Shown: positions 9,773-18,822 of the stretch, piece after piece | Position numbering within the stretch: position 1 is the stretch's first letter | Layout of the letters: each line of letters starts with the position of its first letter | Origin: Chlamydia ibidis 10-1398/6 | Lineage (GTDB): Bacteria > Chlamydiota > Chlamydiia > Chlamydiales > Chlamydiaceae | Assembly: GCF_000454725.1 (NCBI RefSeq) | Contig: NZ_APJW01000001.1 | Coordinates: 414,590 to 478,589, forward strand | Direction of reading: 5' to 3' | DNA: 64,000 nucleotides | The notes under the pieces: generated by a model | The model's input: only the letters and a program-made list of their open reading frames with translations | What the model was told of the DNA's origin: nothing | Database searches by the model: none | Made by a program: the position numbers and the translations under genes

Positions 9773-10023
9773 AATTTACTATTCATTACAAATGGTTGTG
9801 TGACCGGATCTCCTAAAGAGTCTTTCACAATAGTGCCGTCAGATGTTAAAGACAAAAGATGACATTGTTGATCTACACGCTTAGTGAGACCCATTCCCTT
9901 GTATATTAAGACGAACATTCTTTCGTAAGTATCCAAAATTACATCCAAAGAGTCAGAGTTATGTAATACCTCTTGAAGAGAAGATAGTTCCTTGGTAATG
10001 GCATCAAGGTCGTCGTTACACAT
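9769..10023 (-). CDS. Small conserved hypothetical between xseB and dxs
   Basis: 84 residues, soluble, without recognised domain. It is acidic in the N-terminal half (DDLDAITKEL, NSDSLDVILDTYERM), predicted helical, and then polar. Translational coupling is strong: its stop overlaps the dxs start by 4 nt, and it begins 20 nt after xseB. Its position inside an operon of DNA-repair and isoprenoid genes gives no direct clue to function. The helical N-terminus loosely resembles XseB in length and composition, but I do not claim homology. Confidence 0.7.
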   Translation of the reverse strand: MCNDDLDAITKELSSLQEVLHNSDSLDVILDTYERMFVLIYKGMGLTKRVDQQCHLLSLTSDGTIVKDSLGDPVTQPFVMNSKL

Positions 10024-10043
10024 AAGAAATGCTCGAATTTATG

Positions 10044-10271
10044 CTACAATGAAAGTTCTTCTTCGGAAGGGAAAAAATCCTCGTGGCGTCTTTCCGAGAG
10101 CTCTCGAACTCTTTGCTCCACTTGACGAATGCGTGTATCGCAAATTCGCATTAACGAGTCGGCCTCTTCATAAAGAGCGAGAGAAGCGTCCAAAGACGTT
10201 GTCGGCTGGTTCATGAGATCCACAATCTCTTCCAATCTTTGCATGGCCTTTTCAAAGGGTATTTCTTCCAT
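10044..10271 (-). CDS. xseB: Exodeoxyribonuclease VII small subunit
   Basis: 75 residues with the XseB pattern: FEKAMQRLEEIVDLMNQPTTSLDASLALYEEADSL, in which the family LE.IV..LE.G...L..SL..YE.G motif is clear, followed by a long helix. The small subunit assembles with XseA to form exonuclease VII, which degrades single-stranded DNA in both directions. It begins 13 nt downstream of xseA in the same operon. Confidence 0.93.
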   Translation of the reverse strand: MEEIPFEKAMQRLEEIVDLMNQPTTSLDASLALYEEADSLMRICDTRIRQVEQRVRELSERRHEDFFPSEEELSL

Positions 10272-10284
10272 AGTCTAGGACTCT

Positions 10285-11943
10285 TTAGCTTTCAAAATTA
10301 TGAACGTCTATTACAGAAAGAGTCGCCTCCCCATCCTGTAGCCGTACTTTTACACAACCACCCTTGTGTAAGCTTCTTGCAGAGATGATAGCGAGTTTGT
10401 TATTAATGTCAAAGAGCATAGCATATCCTCGATTTAAAATATTTTTAGGATTCAATGAGAATAAGTGCTCGCATATTTGTACATATCGTAGCTGTTGTTT
10501 GTCTAGTAGATGATTTGTGCCAACCAATAGCTTGTTGTAAACATGCGCTATGTCATCTTTGTGTTTGTTAGTAATATTTTGAATGCTAAGGGATAGGCGT
10601 TTGTTTAGTAAGCGCAAATCAAATTTATATTTTCCATGTCTCTTTTGTAGAGCGTCAGTTTGGTTAATCAGCTGGTTGTACTTTTGTTTTAAAGAAGAGT
10701 TATAAAAATGTATTCTTTGAATAATAGAATTGAGCAATTGTTGTTCACAGGATTGTAAACGTTGATGTAAGTGTTGTGTATTGTAGACCAAGAGATTTTT
10801 TCTAATGTGAGTTCGCGCATTTTTAGCGATGCGTAACCGATTGACAAATGCTTGGGAAATCATTTTCCATAAGTCGTGTAGTCGTGCAAGAATACGACTG
10901 TAGATATCATGTTGAAGCAAACGTTGGTAATAGCTAAACCGTTGTTTATAACCTTGTAACTTTGTAAGAATTTCTTTATTTATCGATGATTGAAGATAAT
11001 CAAGGGATTGCTGAGACGTACGATAAAAGTCTGCGCGATCTAGGTAGCGTTTCCAGTACTGGATCTGTTGGATTCTAGCTGAAAGAAATTGTTGTGAGTG
11101 AGAAAGGATATTTTTTAGAAAACTTTCTAAAGTCTGCAGTTGTTGCTGACTGCTTGTACAAACAATTTCTGCAGCAGCTGAGGGAGTGGGGGCACGTACA
11201 TCCGCAGCAAAATCACACAATGTTGTATCAGTCTCATGACCAACGGCAGAAATTATGGGGATAGTACTGGCATCTATTGCTTTGACGATGCATTCTTCGT
11301 TAAAGGCCCAAAGATCTTCAATACTCCCACCACCACGTGCAATAATCAGAACATCGGCCAGCTGCTCTTCATTCATCATCGAAATAGCACGAGATATTTC
11401 CTGAGCTGCTGTAGTTCCCTGTACAGTAACTGGATAGATAATAACCTTGTATTGACGACAACGACGAGAAAGTATGCGTAGAATATCTTGGATTACAGCA
11501 CCAGTCGGACTAGTAATTACTCCAATTGTACGAGGCGAGGTTGGAAGGACCTTTTTTTTCTCTGGGTCAAAATAGCCAGCCGCTGCCAATCGCTTTTTTG
11601 TTTCCTCTAATTTTTGTAATAAATCGCCCTCTCCGGAGTAAACAATAGCATGAGCAACGATTTGGTACTGTCCACGAGGAGCATATACGGTAAGTTTACC
11701 GTGAATGATCACAGAGTCTCCATCTTTAGGACGACGATCAAAATATTTGCTTCTAAAATGGAAAAAAGCACCGTTAAGAAACGATTTGCTATCTTTAATT
11801 CCAAAATACAAATGCCCACTAGGTTGTAAAGAAACGTTGCTTAACTCGCCTTTGACAACAATATGGCAAAACTCGGATTCTAGAAGATTTTTGATGGATT
11901 CAGTAAGTGCGGCAACTGCTTGAGGAGGAGAAGAAATAGTCAT
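10285..11943 (-). CDS. xseA: Exodeoxyribonuclease VII large subunit
   Basis: A 552-residue XseA. The N-terminal OB-fold (about 1-105) reads [22 protein letters not shown]; the catalytic domain contains [34 protein letters not shown] and [25 protein letters not shown] split over 130-270. A long Lys/Gln-rich coiled-coil region (280-500) is the expected scaffold for XseB. It is about 100 residues longer than the E. coli protein, mostly in that coil. First gene of the operon with xseB, a small hypothetical and dxs, and divergent from tpiA. Confidence 0.95.
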   Translation of the reverse strand: MTISSPPQAVAALTESIKNLLESEFCHIVVKGELSNVSLQPSGHLYFGIKDSKSFLNGAFFHFRSKYFDRRPKDGDSVIIHGKLTVYAPRGQYQIVAHAIVYSGEGDLLQKLEETKKRLAAAGYFDPEKKKVLPTSPRTIGVITSPTGAVIQDILRILSRRCRQYKVIIYPVTVQGTTAAQEISRAISMMNEEQLADVLIIARGGGSIEDLWAFNEECIVKAIDASTIPIISAVGHETDTTLCDFAADVRAPTPSAAAEIVCTSSQQQLQTLESFLKNILSHSQQFLSARIQQIQYWKRYLDRADFYRTSQQSLDYLQSSINKEILTKLQGYKQRFSYYQRLLQHDIYSRILARLHDLWKMISQAFVNRLRIAKNARTHIRKNLLVYNTQHLHQRLQSCEQQLLNSIIQRIHFYNSSLKQKYNQLINQTDALQKRHGKYKFDLRLLNKRLSLSIQNITNKHKDDIAHVYNKLLVGTNHLLDKQQLRYVQICEHLFSLNPKNILNRGYAMLFDINNKLAIISARSLHKGGCVKVRLQDGEATLSVIDVHNFES

Positions 11944-12014
11944 AGTTTGTATATGAGTTCAAGAAATACTGCTACTTGATAGCAAGAATTCTCAACATGT
12001 CTAAATTTTTTTAT

Positions 12015-12043
12015 TTAGAAAACTCTACGCAAATTATTATAAT
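12015..12043 (+). promoter_or_regulatory. Probable tpiA promoter
   Basis: A consensus -10 TATAAT lies at 12038-12043. The best -35 at 17-bp spacing is TTAGAA (12015-12020), a weak match. Transcription would start near 12050, so the hairpin at 12066-12092 would be in the tpiA leader. Confidence 0.5.
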
Positions 12044-12065
12044 ATCTAAATAGAGTGGTTTTTCG

Positions 12066-12092
12066 ATCAAGCTTGTGCGATACGAGCTTGAT
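12066..12092 (+). promoter_or_regulatory. Strong hairpin in the tpiA leader
   Basis: Perfect 8-bp arms ATCAAGCT (12066-12073) and AGCTTGAT (12085-12092) are extended inward by U-G, G-C and U-A pairs to 11 bp closing a GCGAU loop. It lies between the divergent xseA and tpiA, 24 nt before the tpiA start, with no T-run on either strand. It is therefore more likely a 5'-UTR regulatory or stabilising hairpin, or a dyad operator, than a terminator. Confidence 0.6.
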
Positions 12093-12116
12093 AAGTCAAG
12101 ATAAAATAGGGTGGTT

Positions 12117-12887
12117 ATGGATCGACAGCGCTATGTTTTTGGAAACTGGAAAATGAACAAAACAGTAAGGGAAGCTGTAGATTATTTTTCGGTTTTCTCT
12201 TCTCTAATTCGAGAAGCCAGTCCCATAGTTACAGTCGGTATTTGTCCAGCATTTACATCTTTGAGTTCGTGTCGATCTTTGATTGATGAGAATGACCTTC
12301 CTATTTGGTTGGGAGCTCAGAATGTTCATCAAGCATCTTCAGGGGCGTTCACGGGTGAGATATCTGCAGGGATGTTGCAGGAGTTCAATGTTAATTTTGT
12401 ATTGGCAGGGCACTCAGAGTGTCGGCATATTTTCCATGAACAAGACAGTGATATTGCTGAAAAAGTCGTAGCTATTTCTCGTTCTGGTATGGTGCCCGTA
12501 CTATGTATTGGTGAAACGTTAGAAGTTAGAGAACGACAAGCAACTCAAGATTATCTTGCAAATCAGTTGGTTTTAGGATTATCTCAGCTTCCCAAAACAG
12601 AACCAGTCATTATAGCATATGAACCTGTTTGGGCGATTGGTACTGGAAGAGTTGCTTCTACCAGCGATGTTCAGGAAGTCCATGCTTTTTGTCGAGATGT
12701 TCTATCGAATATTTTTTCACATGAAAAATCTAAGAAAATTTCTATTTTATATGGCGGTTCAGTAAAGCCAGAGAATGCTGAAGGATTCGCTCACTGTCCT
12801 GATGTTGATGGTTTGCTTGTAGGAGGTGCATCCTTAGATCCTAAAGTGTTTGTTGATACTATTGTACAATTCGATTTTCCCAATTAG
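12117..12887 (+). CDS. tpiA: Triosephosphate isomerase
   Basis: Interconverts dihydroxyacetone phosphate and glyceraldehyde-3-phosphate in glycolysis. The 256-residue TIM barrel shows FGNWKMNK with the catalytic Lys, AGHSECRHIF with the electrophilic His (usually AGHSERR), YEPVWAIGTGR with the catalytic Glu, and the phosphate-binding ends YGGSVKP and GLLVGGASLD. An in-frame GTG lies 6 nt upstream; ATG at 12117 is preferred because AGGG precedes it by 5 nt and it gives the usual N-terminus. Confidence 0.96.
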   Translation: MDRQRYVFGNWKMNKTVREAVDYFSVFSSLIREASPIVTVGICPAFTSLSSCRSLIDENDLPIWLGAQNVHQASSGAFTGEISAGMLQEFNVNFVLAGHSECRHIFHEQDSDIAEKVVAISRSGMVPVLCIGETLEVRERQATQDYLANQLVLGLSQLPKTEPVIIAYEPVWAIGTGRVASTSDVQEVHAFCRDVLSNIFSHEKSKKISILYGGSVKPENAEGFAHCPDVDGLLVGGASLDPKVFVDTIVQFDFPN

Positions 12888-12909
12888 CTTGTGACTGGGT
12901 TAATTTTGC

Positions 12910-12947
12910 TTTATAACTTGACTCAAGAAAACTCAAATGTTTATCCT
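12910..12947 (+). repeat. 38-bp dispersed intergenic element, copy A (upstream of secG)
   Basis: The 38-bp block at 12910-12947 recurs at 54304-54341 upstream of mnmA with only three adjacent differences (TCA versus GAT in the middle). Both copies begin TTTATAACTTGAC and end AACTCAAATGTTTATCCT. Both lie on the same strand, 78 to 150 bp upstream of a plus-strand gene. In this copy TATAAC (12912-12917) has a TTGTGA box exactly 17 bp upstream, so the block could be a -10 region plus conserved leader. Identity was seen by eye; the function is inference. Confidence 0.65.
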
Positions 12948-13099
12948 CTAACCTTTGAAGATTTTTATTTTTATGAAAACTTGCTTTACTTGATGTAGAG
13001 CGGTTTTATGGTTCAAGGCTCGGTAGTTATTTGCGGGCGTGTGTTCTTGGGTTAGAGACATAGGCTTTCTATCAAGATTTTTGAGTTTAGGAGAACGTA

Positions 13100-13429
13100 A
13101 TGACAATTTTGTTTTTTGGATTTTTAACCCTTTTTACTTTCCTCTGTGTTGTTCTTTGTGGACTCATCTTGATTCAAGAGAGCAAGAGCATGGGATTAGG
13201 TTCTTCCTTTGGAGTGGATTCTGGGGATTCTGTTTTTGGTGTATCAACTCCAGATATTCTCAAAAAGATAACCGCATGGCTTGCTGTTGCTTTTTGTATT
13301 AGTTGTCTACTTCTTTCCTTTGCAACCACTTACTTAGGGGAAAGGTCTTTAGAGACAGAAACGGCGGTGCATTCAGAGGATCATACATTTTCAGCTCCTG
13401 ATCCAATGGAGGGGAAGGTAGCGGAATAG
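13100..13429 (+). CDS. secG: Preprotein translocase subunit SecG
   Basis: 109 residues with two membrane helices (about 3-23 and 53-76) separated by the family loop LIQESKSMGLGSSFG, followed by a polar cytoplasmic tail. SecG forms the SecYEG channel with SecY and SecE and helps SecA-driven export. A GGAG site sits 6 nt before the ATG. A terminator follows at once, so secG appears to be a single-gene or short transcript; the 38-bp repeat lies upstream in its 212-bp leader region. Confidence 0.88.
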   Translation: MTILFFGFLTLFTFLCVVLCGLILIQESKSMGLGSSFGVDSGDSVFGVSTPDILKKITAWLAVAFCISCLLLSFATTYLGERSLETETAVHSEDHTFSAPDPMEGKVAE

Positions 13430-13444
13430 AGTTGTTCTTATTCT

Positions 13445-13490
13445 AAGCGTACTCGTTATAGAGAAGCAGCTCTTTTATCTACGCTTTTTT
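13445..13490 (+). terminator. Intrinsic terminator after secG
   Basis: A 7-bp outer stem AAGCGTA/TACGCTT (13445-13451, 13480-13486) encloses a second small stem AGAG/CTCT (13460-13463, 13470-13473) and runs into six T (13485-13490). It starts 15 nt after the secG stop. Confidence 0.75.
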
Positions 13491-13585
13491 AAAGCGCCTT
13501 CGTAGTCTGTTTCCATTTATTCTTAATTTAGATCTCCCTTATTTTTCGGAAACCATGCAGTTTATAACTTTTGTTTGGGGTTAAA

Positions 13586-13753
13586 ATGAAAAAGAAAATA
13601 TGTGTATTCTTCTTGTTTAGTGTGTTATTCTCTCTGGAAAGTTGGGGTCATGAAGAAGCAAAACAAACAGAGTTCGAGCATATTCACGAGATTGACCCTT
13701 ATGGGCCGACAGTCTGCCCTTTTGGTCTGTTAGAATGTCCTGATTGTGGTTAA
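13586..13753 (+). CDS. Tiny secreted Cys/His-containing protein
   Basis: 55 residues from the ATG at 13586. Residues 1-20 form a classic Sec signal peptide (MKKK, then FFLFSVLFSL, cleavage expected near SWG-HE). The mature part of about 34 residues has three cysteines in its last 12 residues (VCPFGLLECPDCG) and three histidines near its start. That would suit metal binding or a disulfide-linked peptide. The open frame begins 15 nt earlier at a TTG, but the ATG with a preceding GGGG is the natural start. It lies between the secG terminator and def, whose start is 19 nt downstream, so it may share a transcript with def. The family is not recognised. Confidence 0.65.
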   Translation: MKKKICVFFLFSVLFSLESWGHEEAKQTEFEHIHEIDPYGPTVCPFGLLECPDCG

Positions 13754-13772
13754 GTAGTCTAAGCAGGGAATG

Positions 13773-14315
13773 ATGATTAGAGATTTAGCGTATTATGGTA
13801 ATGCAGTTTTACGAAAGGAAGCAGACTCTATTACGGAGATTACTGATGATATTCGTAATCTAGTTCAGGATATGTATGAAACAATGGTAGCTCATAAAGG
13901 AGTGGGGTTGGCTGCTCCACAAGTAGGGAAAAGTCTACGATTGTTTGTGATGTGTGTTTCTGGGGAAACAGAAGATGGGGAGCTGATTTTCTGTGATTTT
14001 CCTAGAGTATATATTAATCCTGTCATTTCTCATTGTTCTGAGGATTTGGTAATTGGAAGGGAAGGATGTTTATCGATACCTGGTCTACGTGGTGATGTTT
14101 TTCGTCCGAATAAGATCACAGTCACAGCTATGAATTTAGATGGGCAAACATTTGTAGAGGAATGGGAAGGGTTCCCTGCTCGTATCATCATGCACGAGAC
14201 GGATCACCTTAATGGTATTCTTTACATTGACAAAATGGAAGAACCTAGAGATCTCAAGAAATTTCGTGCTGCTTTAGAAAAAATTAAGCGTCGTTATAAC
14301 TCTTCAGTCACATAG
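13773..14315 (+). CDS. def: Peptide deformylase
   Basis: Removes the N-formyl group from nascent proteins. All three metal/active-site motifs are present: [18 protein letters not shown] and HETDHLNG (HExxH). The length of 180 residues is normal for a type 1 enzyme. Two ATG codons stand in tandem (13770 and 13773); the second leaves 3 nt after AGGGA and gives the family start MIRDL. The gene is convergent with the lptD operon. Confidence 0.95.
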   Translation: MIRDLAYYGNAVLRKEADSITEITDDIRNLVQDMYETMVAHKGVGLAAPQVGKSLRLFVMCVSGETEDGELIFCDFPRVYINPVISHCSEDLVIGREGCLSIPGLRGDVFRPNKITVTAMNLDGQTFVEEWEGFPARIIMHETDHLNGILYIDKMEEPRDLKKFRAALEKIKRRYNSSVT

Positions 14316-14333
14316 TTAGGAACTGATAAGCAA

Positions 14334-14356
14334 TTCTAGCTGGATATCCCCTAGAA
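14334..14356. terminator. Bidirectional hairpin between def and lptD
   Basis: TTCTAG (14334-14339) pairs with CTAGAA (14351-14356) around a loop that itself contains the palindrome GGATATCC. It lies in the 57-bp gap between convergent genes. No T-run is present on either side, so terminator function is plausible only from position. Confidence 0.45.
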
Positions 14357-14372
14357 CTGTGAAGCGCAGGAA

Positions 14373-16475
14373 TTATCGGTAGTGTGCGTGTTTTGCTTTG
14401 TCTAATTTGAGATAAAAGAAGAACCGGTTGTCTGCTTCTCGTTTTTCATATACAGAATACAGTTGCCAGTGTTCGAATACTTTTGTTCCTAGGATCATTT
14501 GGTATTCTAAATAATTTGGAGTATTTGTTCGATGCCATCCATAACGGAGGGTTAAATAATAGTTCCAACATGGATGGGGTCGAATGAATAGCTTCCCCAG
14601 GATTAGATTCCGCCTATCTGAGAGCGGGGATGCAAACAATTCTTCTGGAGGTCTACTAACATCAAGCACATAATTATCTTTGTCACATTTGATTAAGCTA
14701 TATTTGCTTCTGTGTAGAAACTCTAAAGTTAATGCCATAGATTCGCTCCCGACCCATTGCCAAAGTAAGTTCATATGGTCCCAGCAGTGTTTTTTCCAAA
14801 TCCATTCAGCATCCAAGGAAAAAGTATTCTTACGGTTCAAAGGGAAAAGTATCTTGCATGCTGTCTTGGGAAACGTGGAGCGTGCATAGCTATTGTTAAA
14901 AATTTGTGTTGTCCATAACTTTAGGGATACTCTTGGTGCATTAGGAGTTACTTTACTCTCAATATAAGATTTTATTCCTATTTGTCCTAAATTTAGTGAG
15001 TGACTGGCATCATTTATAGAAAATATAAATAGGTCATTATTGGAAATTAGTGGGCGACTCTTAGTAGTAAATGTAACGAATGGTTCAACAATATGCTTAT
15101 GCAAAAGATAGGATTTTTGTGCTGCAAAGCTATAGTCAAGTTTTAGCTCACCAAAGGCTTGGAAGTTTTTATTAGATGTATTAGGCACATGGCTATAATA
15201 TGCGGCAGATCCCGAGATGCTTGGGGTAAAAGTTCCAATAATCAATGGGAAAGATGTAAATAATCTAGTTGATGTTGACGTACGGACTGAGGAAAAATTT
15301 TTTCCAAAAATGTTGTTGCTAAAAACAAAATCTAGGTACCCACATTCAAAGAGATTCTCAATAAATATGCCAGAATTCTTAATGTTGACAGGGAGTTGTT
15401 TGAGAGATAGATAGGGTAATTCTTGGTTTACATTTTGAAAAGGATTGACTTTTACCGATGATGCTAATTGTCCATGAAATAGAGGATCATTCCAAGATAA
15501 TGCCAGTCGAGTGGGTCCGGTATTCTTTAGAGAGAAGTTATTAGGAAAAATATCAGCGACAGTTTCCCAGCTATCACTAATATGGTACTCTCCGCCAAGG
15601 CTGACCTTCTTTGAGGTATTAGTTATTGAAAAGTCTCCATGAAATCGGTAGCGATCTCGAGCTTCCGCCATATCAATAGCTAGTCGGTGAGCGTAATAGC
15701 TTTTCAAGTTGAAGAAATTATCGGGACGGTTTCTAGGAGCAAAGCGCATGTTATACCCGATACCAATACCATGCTTGAAAAAGCTATCTAAGAAAAAAGT
15801 CGATGATAGTTGCCTATTAGAAATAGGAGAATAGCTAATCCCCAAATAAGATCCTAAAAATCCTCCCGTACCCCCACGAAAATTGATAGGTGGCTTAGGG
15901 ATTTCCATGGGCATAATGGAAAATTGAGGCAAAACAAGAAGAGGAATGCCTCCGATACTAAATCGCGTTTTCCCAATGGAGAGCAAACCATCTGAAGAAT
16001 ATTCTAAATAATCTCCAGAAAGACATATATGCTTCTTGGGTCCTTCGGAAGTCGAAATATATCCCTTTTGGACAACAATAGTTTCGGGAGTTAGGGTCAT
16101 CATAGATCCCCCTAAAAACCAAGGATATAATGCAAATCGTCCGTTTGTTAGAAGACAAGAGTCAGTGTCTTCATAATATTCTAAGTAATCGCAAGTCAGT
16201 GTTTTCCCGCGATAATTAGCCATAACATTGCCATGAGCAATAAACTTTACTCCACGATCTGGAGTATTTTCAACATATGCCTTATTGGCTTGTACACGTA
16301 GATTTTTATTAAGGCTTAAAACCCCGTCCTCAATATTTAAGGTCCCAGAAATGCCTTTGAAGTGATTGAGGTAGGATGACTTTTTTTTAGCAGCTTCTTT
16401 GTGGGTGAGGGCATTTACTGAAGCACTGTAGGCTAGTAGAGAGGAGAAAAGCAAAAATGGGAGATAGCGTTTCAT
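14373..16475 (-). CDS. lptD: LPS-assembly protein LptD (OstA family)
   Basis: A 700-residue outer-membrane protein. Signal peptide at residues 1-23 (KRYLPFLLFSSLLAYSAS). An OstA/LptA-like periplasmic domain follows (about 40-190: LEDGVLSL-type strands, HGNVMANYRGKTLTCDYLEYY), then a long beta-barrel rich in alternating aromatic strands. The end lacks the usual terminal Phe but has the aromatic strand RFFFYLKLD. The protein would insert lipooligosaccharide into the outer leaflet. A GTG lies 15 nt upstream in frame; the ATG at 16475, 12 nt after the stop of the upstream gene and preceded by GGGAG, is preferred. It is the last gene of the minus-strand run starting at rnz. Confidence 0.82.
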   Translation of the reverse strand: MKRYLPFLLFSSLLAYSASVNALTHKEAAKKKSSYLNHFKGISGTLNIEDGVLSLNKNLRVQANKAYVENTPDRGVKFIAHGNVMANYRGKTLTCDYLEYYEDTDSCLLTNGRFALYPWFLGGSMMTLTPETIVVQKGYISTSEGPKKHICLSGDYLEYSSDGLLSIGKTRFSIGGIPLLVLPQFSIMPMEIPKPPINFRGGTGGFLGSYLGISYSPISNRQLSSTFFLDSFFKHGIGIGYNMRFAPRNRPDNFFNLKSYYAHRLAIDMAEARDRYRFHGDFSITNTSKKVSLGGEYHISDSWETVADIFPNNFSLKNTGPTRLALSWNDPLFHGQLASSVKVNPFQNVNQELPYLSLKQLPVNIKNSGIFIENLFECGYLDFVFSNNIFGKNFSSVRTSTSTRLFTSFPLIIGTFTPSISGSAAYYSHVPNTSNKNFQAFGELKLDYSFAAQKSYLLHKHIVEPFVTFTTKSRPLISNNDLFIFSINDASHSLNLGQIGIKSYIESKVTPNAPRVSLKLWTTQIFNNSYARSTFPKTACKILFPLNRKNTFSLDAEWIWKKHCWDHMNLLWQWVGSESMALTLEFLHRSKYSLIKCDKDNYVLDVSRPPEELFASPLSDRRNLILGKLFIRPHPCWNYYLTLRYGWHRTNTPNYLEYQMILGTKVFEHWQLYSVYEKREADNRFFFYLKLDKAKHAHYR

Positions 16476-16489
16476 GAATCTTTCTCCCA

Positions 16490-18196
16490 CTATTCTATTA
16501 TTTTCATAAGTAATCCAGCTAGGATATGTAGATTCTTCGCTTTGGTTTGTGTCATGAGCTGGATGAGTAAGCGAATGTCCTCTTGTGTTTTAGAAACTAC
16601 CAAAGATTCTAAAATATCTAACATTAATTGAGCACGAGTTTCAGGAGCAATCTGGTAACGTAAATAAGGTGAGTTCGGACGAGGATGTTTCTCTTCCATA
16701 TCTACAAATAATAAAGTTTCGTGGATAAGATTTTGAGCATGACGATGGAGAGCTTGTTTTTTCTCTGGATTTTTTGTCAGATTATATAGGGCTAAATCTG
16801 CATAAGCACGGATTATAGGTTCTCCAGGAAGAGAAGAGGCTTCAGATAAAATGTCTATAGCTTCTTGATAAAAAGTGTGTGATAAATAAGCAATCGCCTT
16901 AGAAGCTAAAGCTGTTTTTTCACTTTTTACTATTTTCTTCACTATGGGTAGGGAGACCTCTTTTCGTAGTTGCAAAAGATAAGTTAGAACGTGCTCCTCA
17001 GTATTTTGAATAACGGACAATGCTTTAGCTCTATCTACGGGAGAATCTGGAAGAATTACTCCAATACGCTTCCAAGATTGTGTTGCTCTTCCTTTTGAGA
17101 ACGTAGGAACGATAGTTTGTGTATAATTGGGTTTAGTTAGCCAATTAACAAAGTAATTTATCAGACAAGGATGATCACATTGCAAGTGAAGCAAAGCTAG
17201 ACCAGCATTTAATTTTACTTCATCTTCCTGGGTATTTAGAAAAACTGGCAAAATTAATGGGATAGCTAATTCTTTAGACAAGAATCGAGAGGTATATATC
17301 GCTCGAGGACGAGATTCAGCAATCTGTTGTTCAAATATAGAAATAGCTTCTTCTTCTTTCCCAAGATGGATTAATGCCTGAGCTGCAGCAAGAGAGATGT
17401 CTGCATCAGTACTTTGAAGAAGCTTTTTTATTTTAGGATAACTATGACCATCTTGTAGCTTACCTAGAGCATAAATTGCACCCTCCTTATCCAGAGGAGA
17501 AGCGCTTGTCAAAAGGTTCCTCAGGGTTGGTAAAAAACGTTTTTGACCGTACTCTCCGATAAGTAAGGAAGTGTAATTCCTAATTGTGCTACGAGGTGAT
17601 GATAGTAGCTGACGAACGTAGGTATCAGATTCGGTCGTTTCTAATTTTAAAAAAATAGCTGCGCAAAGACTTTGAATTTCTTCAGGTAATTTGCCAATAA
17701 ATGAGTGTAAATGGTCAATAACTTTAATGTTTTTTAGATTAGCTAGTCTATAAGCAGCTTCTAATCGGATAATCGGATAAGGAGACGAGAGAGCTTTAAA
17801 TAATAGTTCATCGGAAGTATGACTGACATGTGCAGATGCCGCAGAAAGAACCAATAATTGTTGAGATGGGTCTGTTGTATCCATGGCTTGTGACAAAATA
17901 TCTAAAGCCTCAGAAGATCCTACTAATCCAGCGCCAGTAATAGAACTTCTTCTAATATAAGGGTCCGAAGAGCATAAGCCCTGACGTAAACATTCTTCAG
18001 CAATTTTTCGTAATATTGCAAAATCGTGCTCACCATACAGATCAAAAGCTTCAAGATAAGCAACAAGGGACTGCTGCAAAGAATTGCGATTAGTGTACAG
18101 TATCTTATGGCTGGTAGAGTCAGGAAACTTACCAAAAGCTGGAGTAGAAAGAGCTAACAGTAACCCCAAAAATAGAGCTAGAGAAGATAGTCCCAT
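16490..18196 (-). CDS. Exported HEAT-repeat protein
   Basis: 568 residues with a strong signal peptide ([22 protein letters not shown]) and then a superhelical array of HEAT-like repeats from about 60 to 400, for example [23 protein letters not shown] split across helices, [17 protein letters not shown] and [18 protein letters not shown] arrays are protein-protein scaffolds. Placed between maf and lptD with the signal peptide, it is most likely periplasmic and may help envelope assembly, but no partner is visible. Its first 19 nt overlap the end of maf, implying translational coupling, and lptD starts 12 nt after its stop. Role unknown. Confidence 0.78.
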   Translation of the reverse strand: MGLSSLALFLGLLLALSTPAFGKFPDSTSHKILYTNRNSLQQSLVAYLEAFDLYGEHDFAILRKIAEECLRQGLCSSDPYIRRSSITGAGLVGSSEALDILSQAMDTTDPSQQLLVLSAASAHVSHTSDELLFKALSSPYPIIRLEAAYRLANLKNIKVIDHLHSFIGKLPEEIQSLCAAIFLKLETTESDTYVRQLLSSPRSTIRNYTSLLIGEYGQKRFLPTLRNLLTSASPLDKEGAIYALGKLQDGHSYPKIKKLLQSTDADISLAAAQALIHLGKEEEAISIFEQQIAESRPRAIYTSRFLSKELAIPLILPVFLNTQEDEVKLNAGLALLHLQCDHPCLINYFVNWLTKPNYTQTIVPTFSKGRATQSWKRIGVILPDSPVDRAKALSVIQNTEEHVLTYLLQLRKEVSLPIVKKIVKSEKTALASKAIAYLSHTFYQEAIDILSEASSLPGEPIIRAYADLALYNLTKNPEKKQALHRHAQNLIHETLLFVDMEEKHPRPNSPYLRYQIAPETRAQLMLDILESLVVSKTQEDIRLLIQLMTQTKAKNLHILAGLLMKIIE

Positions 18197-18771
18197 AAGT
18201 TAACGTTAAACTCCAGAAGCAAGTTTTTTAGTGTTTTGATGGGCAAGCCCTGAACGTTATAAGAACAACCCTGTATCTCCTGAATAATGACACTTCCACC
18301 ATCTTGAATGCTATAACCACCACATTTATCCAAAGTAGAAAAAGCATCTACATATCTGCCCAGATATTCATCAGGGATGGGAATGAATGAAACTTTTGTA
18401 AGTTCGGAACGAGTAGACAGTTTGTCTCCTCGTAATAAAGTGATTGAGGTAACGACTGAATGTGTGGTTCCTTGAAGTGCCTTGAGCATGGAAACCGCTC
18501 GTTCTCGAGATCCCGGTTTATTGAAAATCTCTCCTTTATAAGCAACAACAGTATCAGCAGTTAAGATTAATTCGGAAGAGTTACTTCGTCTTTCGGCTAT
18601 ACTCTTGGCTTTCCCGACAGATAACTCTTGAGAATAAGCAAAAGGATCCCCGGAATAAACAACCGACGTTTCATCAAAATCCGGAGAAACACAAACAAAA
18701 GGAAGTCGGAAGTATTGCAAAATAGACCTCCTTCTTGGTGAAGAAGAACCGAGGATTAATAATGGTTTCAT
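18178..18771 (-). CDS. maf: Maf-family nucleotide pyrophosphatase
   Basis: 197 residues with the Maf signatures: [14 protein letters not shown] at the N-terminus, the DFDE acidic motif, [13 protein letters not shown] with the catalytic Asp, and [11 protein letters not shown]. Maf proteins hydrolyse non-canonical or modified nucleoside triphosphates such as dTTP/UTP or m7GTP and affect septation when overproduced. Which substrate this one prefers cannot be read from the sequence. It overlaps the HEAT gene and follows the ABC-F gene in the same run. Confidence 0.9.
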   Translation of the reverse strand: MKPLLILGSSSPRRRSILQYFRLPFVCVSPDFDETSVVYSGDPFAYSQELSVGKAKSIAERRSNSSELILTADTVVAYKGEIFNKPGSRERAVSMLKALQGTTHSVVTSITLLRGDKLSTRSELTKVSFIPIPDEYLGRYVDAFSTLDKCGGYSIQDGGSVIIQEIQGCSYNVQGLPIKTLKNLLLEFNVNLWDYLL

Positions 18772-18822
18772 GAATAGGCTCGTAAAATAAGACCCTTCAA
18801 TAATGGAAAAGAATACTTAACT

